Assembly (NCBI RefSeq): GCF_001653235.2
Contig: NW_019154044.1
Span: 310,001 to 374,000, forward strand
Direction: 5' to 3'
From: Pochonia chlamydosporia 170
Lineage: Eukaryota > Ascomycota > Sordariomycetes > Hypocreales > Clavicipitaceae
DNA: 64,000 bases
The notes under the pieces are model-generated. The model was not told where the DNA came from. It searched no databases and worked only from the letters and a program-made list of their open reading frames with translations. Numbering within the stretch: the stretch's first letter is position 1; each line of letters starts with the position of its first letter. Of the stretch, positions 55,867 to 64,000 are shown piece after piece. The translations under genes and the position numbers were made by a program.

Positions 55867-58104
55867 TGTATAAGGGTTTCAACGAATCTTTCTTGTTAAA
55901 GAAAGAGAGTAAAGTCGGGTGACCGTTTCTGGGTCTTTCCACCTCATTGGAAACGACCACACTTACTTTATAAGTACTCTTTAGCCGCCGGGGATGGAGG
56001 GGAAAGGCCGGTGTTACACAGCCAAGCTCAGCCCGGCCTGCAACAAGGCCTGGTTATCCCCTCCTGTTGTCTCATGCAGGTTCGAAGAGGGCGCAGTTGA
56101 GATGACGGGACACACTGAGATCTGTGGAGGGCTGTTGAAGAAGGAGCAAACTCACCTCTGCAGTTGGGAGTTTCAGCCCCCGGCGACTTAAACGTCTTGA
56201 GCCTAAACTACTCAAAATAAGACAACCAAAGTGATAGATACTCTGTAGAACACACACGGGTTAAGCATACCACGACTTCGGAGTGCTGAATCAGGTCCTG
56301 GGGATATCACACTGGTTGGTTGTGATCCTTCCTTGTCAACTGGCTGAGACCATCCTGGCGAACCATCCAACCAACAAGCCAATGAAACGCAATTGACATG
56401 CATACAGGGCTTCGCTATCACCGGTCCGAGCCGTCCAAGCTTACGAATTATCCAAAAAGGGCACGAGAATGCTGCGTGACCCTCCTTTTCGACTCTTCAT
56501 TCCGCTCCCAGCCACCGTTTCATGAAACTTGCACTTGCACTTCCCCAGCTTATGGCTGTATCTCCTGCCAATTTGGTAACTCGAACCTGGCAAGACATTG
56601 ATGGCGTCATGTATCAGTTTTCAGACTTTAGCTCGGTGATCCCGTTTGTCCCAGTGCTGGTTGTGTTCCATTGGCGAGTTTAAGTGAGGAGGCCAACAAC
56701 CTTGACCAAACAACCAACAGGACCAACAGATGCAATGGTCGCAATCGCGGCGCCTTAATTGAACACAACTCGGCGGTCAATGCGCAAAGAATCCAGGACA
56801 GAGACAAGATTCGTAAGAATTCCTCCGTCCCCGCCTTGGCGCGTCAGTTTCGCAGCGTCTGTGTCTTGGGTTCTCAATACTTTTACCAAAAATTGAGGCT
56901 GCTCGATGAGTTCATGAGCGCTGGCACACCTAGTACATTCTAGTATAACCGTTACATTGATGATTACGCTATGATATGTCAGAGCTCTCTGACGGCCATG
57001 TTGAGTCGTCAAGCTTGGGGTTGTGTATGGTTGCTCCTCTTGAGCCACGGCGCTCATGCCAACTTGCTTGTTAAGTCAACTTGCTGGAAACTCTCTCGTC
57101 GAAGGCGCACTTGCGCATTGACTTCCCATTGTGCCTATAAATGATCTGGAATTGAAGTTGCGTTATTTGTTTAAGAAATGTGAAATCATTAGTCTGCGAA
57201 GTTGAACCTAACTGTTGATTTATGAGGTTGGTTTCACCAATAATAGCCTTCAAAGTGTGATGTCCTGCCGGCAAGTTCTTGCTGCTATACGGAGTAGTGC
57301 GTCGCAACAGTTCCGGCAAAGGGCTGCAAATTTGTGATACGTCTCTTATCCTAGACATACACTGAAATCTGGGCTTGGGAATGCGATTTTGCAACTCATA
57401 CTGTCAAATGGTATGAGCTACAGTTTGCTCTGCCGCTTGATTGAACGCAGACAAGATCATCAACCGGATTTAATTTGTCCTTCTCATGTTTTCTGGTCGT
57501 GAACCTGCCCGGCGCTATCTGGCATTTTTGCCTTGGTGAAGCTGGTCATAGGTCTGGTATTTCTGTCTTGGCTGAGGAATTACTACAGCTGAAGGCTGGT
57601 GCCTGTTAGCTGAAGGGCTCAATCTGCCTCGCGCGCCAGAGGCTGACTCACAAAGAGAATAATTATGCCTGGAGCTGGGGGCTGAAAACTGGAGATGCTC
57701 ATCGTGAGCGCCAAGCAAGGTATAACTTTGAAGAATAACAGAATCAGAGAAACCCAAGTGAATGTGCATAGGAATGAAGGAGTTATGTGCGTGCATGAGC
57801 AGAGATTTATGTCACATTTTTCCTGATTTGCCAAGTTTACCGCGAAGTAACCCGAAGGATTGTTTTCACAACCTTTGTTTTCAACGAGATACGACGAGCA
57901 CCATCCTGGTGTGTGGCTGACCAGGCATTAACGTGTTACCTGGCAGATCATAATATCAGTCGTGGAGGGAGACTCTCCACATCGTTCGAGCTGAATCTGC
58001 CTATGTCGACATCAGAACCATATTCACGGACATAAGACAAAGTCAAGCACGAGTTGATTCACAACTTAACCACTTATCCTCAGACTTACTCACACAGCAC
58101 CATA
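55867..58104. other. Intergenic region
   Basis: About 2.2 kb between divergent genes. Only short open frames without recognisable similarity are present. No repeat or RNA gene seen. Confidence 0.5.
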
Positions 58105-59226
58105 ATGGCAGACGCCCCGGACATCGCACAACTGGCGCAAGAGCTTGCAAACAGCGTTGGTGGAGTTGACTATGATGCAAAAGAGGTCCATCAAAAACGT
58201 GTCGCACTGCACCAGGCAATGCCGCAGGCGAGCGTCGATGAACTTGCAGCTGCGCTCAATGTACTAGTTGAACGTGTTTCAACTTGGAAACTCGAGGATG
58301 CAGACGGCGTCGCATATGCTGCGCTGACTGCCGGCGCTCTCATTGAGAATGGAGCTCCATCTCGGCCGCTGGCAGAAGTGTTGCTTGCCAAGATACCTGT
58401 TGTGCTACGAGCAGCCAGAGCGTATGCAGACTTGTGCATCAAGGACCTAGCATCCCAGGAAGAAGAGGAAGAGAACCCGCCCGATGAAGAGGACATCATG
58501 ATGGAAGTGGACAGCCGCAGCGTCACACATAGTGTCTTCCAAGCACACCTCAAGCACGATCGCGGGTCTGCCTCAGCACTTGCTATGCTTCAGATGTGGA
58601 CTTTGCCCACAGTCGCCGCCCTTTCTCGCGATCGTGAGCTATTTGTCAAGGCTACACAAGATGAGGGCCTGCGGCAGTTAACCCGATCGCTGGTGGACTC
58701 CCCAGCTCACTGGCTCGATGTCCTTCTAGGCGCACAGCTCGATGCTCCATGGCTGGCTCTTTGCCCGATGGAAAAGCGAGGGTTTGAGATAAAGATGGAT
58801 GGTGTAGTGTCCAACTTTGACTTGCACGCCCTCGCCGCTGACGCACTTCTTGACCAAGGGATCCCTGGCGAGCGCAACCCCAAGGATGTAATCGACTTTA
58901 TCCGGGGTAATGTCCCAAGCCGCTCTACCGATACTGTATCTGGGACATTTCAATTCTACAATTGGACTGCAGCTGGGTACGACTGGTCTACCAGCTCACA
59001 CCCTGCTGGTGCTTGGGTCTGGGGTGAGGGCCGACCCGAAGATGTCCCATTCTTCCAGGGCGTCAGGGCTTTGATCGTTGGTCCACAGACTATACAGCGG
59101 AGTTGGGGTGCGCCTCGTACGTTCGGGGGTTTGCGTTGTGATGTTACGGTCGTGAGGGAGCTTACTGCGGATGAGTACGAGGCGAAGATGGAGGCGATGC
59201 GAAAGGCACTTCAGCCGGAGGAGTGA
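58105..59226 (+). CDS. Conserved-looking protein of unknown function
   Basis: Single exon, 373 residues, from the Met at 58105 (an ATG 51 nt upstream adds a non-conserved stretch). The N-terminal two-thirds is helical and Ala/Leu-rich with one acidic run near residues 115-130 (EEEEENPPDEED). The C-terminal 100 residues look like a compact domain with many aromatic residues: FQFYNWTAAGYDW, AGAWVWGEGRPEDVPFFQGV, LIVGPQT and SWGAPRTFGGLRCDV. I do not recognise a named family. No signal peptide or membrane segment. It is convergent with the MFS gene downstream. Confidence 0.7.
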   Translation: MADAPDIAQLAQELANSVGGVDYDAKEVHQKRVALHQAMPQASVDELAAALNVLVERVSTWKLEDADGVAYAALTAGALIENGAPSRPLAEVLLAKIPVVLRAARAYADLCIKDLASQEEEEENPPDEEDIMMEVDSRSVTHSVFQAHLKHDRGSASALAMLQMWTLPTVAALSRDRELFVKATQDEGLRQLTRSLVDSPAHWLDVLLGAQLDAPWLALCPMEKRGFEIKMDGVVSNFDLHALAADALLDQGIPGERNPKDVIDFIRGNVPSRSTDTVSGTFQFYNWTAAGYDWSTSSHPAGAWVWGEGRPEDVPFFQGVRALIVGPQTIQRSWGAPRTFGGLRCDVTVVRELTADEYEAKMEAMRKALQPEE

Positions 59227-59867
59227 AAGGGATCAGGGCTTGGTGTACTTCACCAGGTAGGGACGTCGTGATCAATCAGTTTATAGAATTAATGCCGATT
59301 GGTTCTTTCTTTGTCAGATACTAGTTAAGTGGTTGGTGGCCGACAAGTATCCGGATGAGGCGGCTCTTCAAATTCCTGAAATAGCTCGCGGTTACCCCGT
59401 AGCTGAAGAATATCTCACCGGTTACGTCTCACGACATATCGGGTCATCCAGTAATGGTATCACAGAAGAGGAGGCTTTCAATCAAAGTAGCAGCACACAT
59501 GAATGTAACCCCAACCACCACCTCGGTTGGCGACGTATGTATTGGGGCTACGTACTATGGGCTATAGCTTCGACATGCTCGTTGTGACAAATCTGTTCCA
59601 GGATTTTGCAGTGTAGGAGAAATCAGCCGCGCCTTGTACGCACCGACAGGGCAGATCTCCAATCTAGACAATCACAATCGCTCTCAGACACCGTATGGGG
59701 TTGGATTTTAAGGAATGTATTGACTATGACGTACTCGCAGCCGTATGTCGAAGTAACCGTTCTACAGGCCATGGCTTCTGCGAGCATCGTCATAACTGTG
59801 TGTGATGGCTCCTAGTGCTCACCCATCGCCATCACACCGAGCTTGCATTAGGGTTATGGCTAGTCGG
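59227..59867. other. Intergenic region between convergent genes
   Basis: A plus-strand frame at 59333-59587 (84 codons, with AEEYLTGYVSRHIGSSSNGI) looks slightly protein-like but is unrecognised. Nothing else is seen. Confidence 0.4.
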
Positions 59868-61423
59868 TCAAAACTTTGCCATTGGGTGCCATCCAACAGC
59901 AAGAACCCGAGCAGACGTATAGCAAGCTAGTGCTACCGCATACGAAAAGCCAGAGAACAGGATAAGCCCCAACCAGTCTGTGCTTCCCTCGCCATTACCA
60001 AGCAAGGCGCCACCGATTGGAACACTAGTTAAAGTCCCGAAACTGGCAAGCATCTGAGCAGTAGAATAGTAGCGTCCATAGTCTTGCGGCGCACAAAACT
60101 GACCCAGACATACAGGAACAAGTCCGAGGTTGCTACCACTCGCGAACCCGAAGGTCACGCAGAAGGCAATGATTGTTGCTTTCGAAAAGCCAGAGGGCAG
60201 CCATAACCCGAGAACGGTGGCAACGCAAAGCATGATTGTTAATATGATGACGTTGAAGCGCCCAATCTTGTCTGCGAGGAGACCTGGCAGAAATCGACCA
60301 AAGACTGAACCCGCATTCAAGAGAGACAGGACCATGAAACTGTCAGAAGTGCTCAAGCCATGTGCCGTCGCATATGATACGATGTATGTCAGCGGCACAA
60401 AGAGTCCAAATTCCATGAAAAAGATGCCCAGCGCTGACAAGGCAAATCTCTTGTCCCGAAAAATGGTAAAGTCTGGCCACACGGAACCTTTCTTTTTGTT
60501 AACCTGTCCTTCAGTTGCGACGACAAGAGGCGGCAGACGCGTGCGGATCAAGAGATTCGCAAGAGTGCAGAGTCCGAGGAGAATGAAGCCCATGATGCGA
60601 CAGCTCCAGCCGAACCCTACGCCCTTGTCGCCCAGCAAGAATTGAAGAAGCAATGGAAACACAATTCCGCCTACGCCGCCCGCTGTTGTGGCAACTCCCG
60701 TTGCAAGTCCACGACGGACATCAAAGAAGTGCGCAATGGCTCCGTATGCAGGAGCATTGATCATTGCGCCACCCAACCCGCCGAGAACCGAGTAAGTCAG
60801 AATGATTTGGTAATACGCTGTGCGGGGATATGTTAGTAGTGTCTCAGAAGAGAGGTGCTTCAACGATGATATGAGCTTGAGGAGGACTCACTCTTCGAGA
60901 TACTCAGGAGCATCAGGCTTGTGACGACGCAAAAGCTCCCTCCAGCCAGCAGCAACCTTGCTCCATGTCGGTCGAATACAGGTCCAACCTGAACGCCGAC
61001 AAAAAAGACAAGAAAAAGGTAGAGGCTGAATATCCAGCCAATCTGCGAGTTGTTGTAGTCTTTGAGTTGGTGCGCCTTGAAGTACGACTCAAAGACGGCA
61101 GCCGTATTGATTAGTCCAAACACAGCTCCCTGTGCACAAAACGAACCAAACACAACTAGCCATGCCTGGAATCCGCCATCGGGAAACGAGAGGCTGGCTT
61201 CGAACTCTGTCGGCGATGAATCAAGGCTCTGCGGAGATACGAACGAGGCATTGCGATCGTTGCCGTCGGCATTGACCTGCTTCTCTTGGTCACTTGTTGA
61301 TATTCCTGGGTGGCCATCGCGGCCACCGGCAGGTGAGCTCGTCACGGATTCGGAACCATGATTGTCGAAGCAGAAGCGGTTTTTGTCGCAGGTGTCCTCT
61401 GCAATGTTTCGGTCAATGGACAT
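59868..61423 (-). CDS. MFS monocarboxylate transporter-like protein
   Basis: Exons 61423-60892 and 60817-59868; intron 74 nt; 493 residues. After a 90-residue polar N-terminus comes the MCT entry motif PDGGFQAWLVVFGSFCAQG, typical of fungal monocarboxylate/riboflavin-transporter relatives. Helix words such as NNSQIGWIFSLYLFLVFFVG, GPVFDRHGARLL, YSVLGGLGGAMINAPAYGAI, RRGLATGVATTAGGVGGIVF and GRFLPGLLADKIGRFNV follow in order over 12 helices. The splice join gives LSISKTYYQIILTYS. Likely substrate is a monocarboxylate or other small organic acid. It is divergent from the GMC oxidase gene, with a 1.55-kb gap. Confidence 0.9.
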
Positions 61424-62978
61424 GTGAGCCCTTCACTGGCTCTAGTCGATGGTGGTGATGGTTGTTTCGGAACGGTCAACTTGTGGTCGTGGCACGTGGA
61501 GTGGTGAATGCGTCGGGACAAACAGGATCAACTTTTGAGTTTAACGAGGATGCATCGCTGATGTTTTCCTTGACTTTATTTACTTCAATCCCCATTCAGC
61601 CAAAATAGCCCCTCAACTTCACCGAAATTTTCAACATAAAGTGGGGAGGTTATCCCGGTCTTCACCGGGCATTCGGTCGATTCCGACGATTCAGCCAGTT
61701 AGAAACTATGGTTCTCACCCTGGGCAGCAGGTAAGCATATATTATGCACTTATATGACAACAAACGCCAATTACGGATGAGCCATCAGTTCTTGATGGCC
61801 AATATTTCCCTCGAAGGTTGCCAAGAGTTACCTGTCACTAACTGGCTTATAGGGTTGCACTCAACTCCATCGTCATTGGCCCTCGAGCCTCTGGGTTATA
61901 ATGGAGATTAGGTTTAATTCCTAGCAGCGCTATTGGTATCTTCGCTTTGGCTCAGTTGGCATGCCCTGGAAAATTGCAGTGCTTCGGGACTCAGGGCACA
62001 GTTCGCGTCCTTCACAGCGGCAAAACTGAGCTTTTAACTATGAACCCTTAGTCTTATGCCCTAACGTGGCTAGCTGTCATCAGCTTTTTGGCCAGCCACC
62101 CCCGCAGAATGAACAAACTCAGTCCCCTTGAGCCGCTTGTTGCGGGTTAGTATGTTACGAGCAGACACCGCAATGCATTAACATCGTTCTTCAACAGAGC
62201 TAGGGCTCGTTTTGGCATTCTCCGCATCAGTAAGCCCCATGATGACAGCCAGCTCTCGAACCGGACACATTCCCCGATGATATGGGTTAACTTGTACGAC
62301 CTATCGGCAGGGGCTACTTATTAGCGAGACCCCGCGGCTTTCCATTGTTTGTACTTTGCATAGGATGAGATTGGCATGAATCTCAAGGGATGGCACAAGA
62401 ACTCGGCAGATCCCGTTTCGCGGCGATGGTACGGAGTCCCTGACGGGTCAGACCAAGGCAAATATGCAAGAACAAATCTAAATCAATGCCGAGCACCCGA
62501 AACCGCAACCCGGGAGGCGATCATGGCTTACTGAGCTCTTCAGTGGCGGCTTACTTCAGCGACTAGAGAATGCAGCATCAGCCAACAACTCACACCGGTG
62601 GTTCGACGGTTCAGTCTGCTACACCACAAACAAAACACATCTTCTGCCACTGGTTGGAACCAAGGCGGTACATCAGCGGTGCCGCGCGGAGCCGCGGCGT
62701 TATCCCAAACTCCTACGGGCAATGATGGGACCCTCTTGCATGGGATGATCTGGCGAGATGCAGCCACCAAGGATATTGATGGCACAGCCTTATTACCCCG
62801 CAAATGTCAAAATGGGCAGATGGAAGGGAAATCGATAAATCTGGTGGTGGTCCGGATGGAATAAGCTTTGTAGGACCCTGAATTTCTGCTTTGCGACAGT
62901 CCCATTGTGATTTACAGACAAAGATCCCAGAAAACTTGTGACCAGACACCTCTTCCCCGACAACCCAGTCCTGCCATC
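61424..62978. promoter_or_regulatory. Divergent intergenic region
   Basis: Shared 5' region of the MFS and GMC genes. A run of sequence with short stems occurs around 61.9 kb (TTAGG TTTAATT CCTAG), but no tRNA could be completed. No gene seen. Confidence 0.45.
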
Positions 62979-64000
62979 ATGAGTACCTTTGAGCCAGGAA
63001 AGGAGTACGATGTTATTCTTGCTGGGGGTGGGACAGCAGCATGTATTATCGCCGGTCGTTTGGCGGAAGCGGATCCGAATTTGTCAGTCTTGGTGGTTGA
63101 GCAAGGCCCGAATAACTTGAACAATCCAACAATTGTCACGCCAGCCATTTACCCGTCGCACCTGCAGCCAGGCTCCAAGACGGCACTGTTCTACAAGTCC
63201 AACAAGGAGGAGGCGCTGAATGGTCGAGAGGCGATTGTCCCGGCTGGTGGTATTCTCGGTGGCGGCTCATCCATCAACTTTATGATGTATACTAGAGGTT
63301 AGGCAAACCACTGGGAAATATCTTGACGGCGTGACTAACAAATTGCTACAGCTCAGGGATGCGACTATGATTCCTGGAAAACTGAGGGCTGGGATTCAAA
63401 GACTTTGCTGCAGTTTGCCAGGAAGCTCGAGACGTACCACAATGACACACCGGGTGTGAACAAGGACCTTCACGGCTATAATGGCCCTATCAATGTCTCA
63501 ACCGGTACCTATGGATGCGCAAGCACCCAGGACGATATCATAGAAGGCGCCAAGGCCACCGGCGAGAAAGAGATTGTCGATTTGCAAGACTTCAAGTCTT
63601 CCAATGGCATCTCCCGATGGTTGCGGTATATCTGCCCCCGTGGTACCCGTCAAGATACGGCGCATAGATATGTCCACCCACTCATGGCATCTGGTAAAGC
63701 TCCCAATCTGCACCTCCTGGTTGACAGCACCGTAACTCGTGTCATTTTCGAGGGAAAGCGCGCCGTTGGTATCGAGTACCGAGCCACGGCCCCTATCACA
63801 GGCGAGGAGAGTAAGACCTCTACTGTCAAGGCTAAGCTGGTGGTCGTATCGGCCGGTGCCCTGGGAACACCCCAGATTCTGGAGCGATCGGGTGTGGGCA
63901 GCGCTGAAGTCCTGAACAAGCTGGATATCCCGGTCGTGTCGGACTTGCCTGGCGTCGGCGAGGAGTACCAAGATCACCATCTCATCGGATATCCCTACAA
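62979..64000 (+). CDS. GMC oxidoreductase, alcohol (methanol) oxidase-like; partial
   Basis: Exons 62979-63297 and 63352 to the window end; intron 54 nt; 322 complete codons visible of roughly 650-670 expected. FAD-binding: YDVILAGGGTAACIIAGRLA (residues 10-29), with Glu41 at the end of the second strand (SVLVVEQG). GMC signature 1 is GGILGGGSSINFMMYTR (about 89-105), with YTRAQGCDYDSW at the splice join. Signature 2, GALGTPQILERSGVG, is near residue 285. The close packing of these words and the KSNKEEALNGREAIVP insert match fungal alcohol oxidases, peroxisomal flavoenzymes that turn short alcohols into aldehydes plus H2O2. The C-terminal His/Asn catalytic pair and any peroxisomal targeting tail lie beyond the window. 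Confidence 0.9.

Noticed and set aside
59333..59587. Plus-strand 84-codon frame after the unknown protein gene
   Set aside because: No similarity recognised, no clear promoter, and no splice connection to 58105-59226, which already ends with a good stop.
61905..61940. Possible tRNA 3' half (TTAGG TTTAATT CCTAG)
   Set aside because: No matching acceptor stem or anticodon arm upstream.
1..64000. CRISPR array, prokaryotic operon or virus-like replication module
   Set aside because: No regularly spaced repeats and no prokaryotic or viral genes were seen; the gene structure is fungal throughout.

Overview
The window is genomic DNA from a filamentous ascomycete (Pezizomycotina). Genes carry short introns (45-84 nt) with GTRNGT donors and CTAAC/CTAAT branch sites, promoters have TATA boxes about 100-175 nt before the ATG, and the families seen (Zn2Cys6 regulators, PDR-type ABC transporter, HXT-type sugar carrier, phenol-hydroxylase-type flavoprotein, intradiol dioxygenase) are typical of such fungi. 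Order or species cannot be fixed from sequence alone. I rebuilt splicing for 18 genes plus 4 unspliced ones by joining reading frames across introns.

Layout. 0-3.3 kb: a CmcJ/AsaB-type oxidoreductase divergent from a fungal GDP-mannose 4,6-dehydratase. 3.3-7.2 kb: gene-poor, with a broken nucleoside-phosphorylase-domain remnant (frameshift at a 13-bp tandem duplication), a 39-nt T tract, AT-rich repeats and an unrecognised coiled-coil frame with an in-frame stop. 7.2-16.5 kb: a secreted DUF7492/LPMO-like protein, an acyl-CoA thioesterase-like enzyme behind a tiny uORF, a small secreted cysteine-rich protein, an enoyl-reductase-type MDR enzyme and an OrsD-like zinc-finger regulator. 16.5-21.2 kb: a 1504-residue membrane protein with ankyrin repeats.

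22.7-33.2 kb is the most coherent unit: MFS carrier, phenol-hydroxylase-type FAD monooxygenase, Zn2Cys6 regulator, intradiol (hydroxyquinol-type) dioxygenase and maleylacetate reductase. Together they predict uptake of a phenolic, hydroxylation to hydroxyquinol, ring cleavage to maleylacetate and reduction to 3-oxoadipate. All four control regions of this cluster carry TTCCGG/CCGGAA elements, and two share an 11-bp identical core (TTCCGGCTTCC), suggesting direct control by the cluster regulator, which would also control itself.

34.3-44.7 kb: a secreted CBM9-like protein, a full-length PDR ABC transporter, a second Zn2Cys6 regulator and a four-helix cytochrome b561. 44.9-49 kb: a frameshifted alcohol-dehydrogenase remnant in a long gene-poor stretch, then a hexose transporter. 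51.5-64 kb: a small secreted six-cysteine protein, a T5orf172/GIY-YIG-type protein with a membrane segment, an unrecognised 373-residue protein, a monocarboxylate-transporter-like MFS protein and a GMC alcohol oxidase cut off by the window end.

All functional statements are homology recognised by eye; no searches were run.
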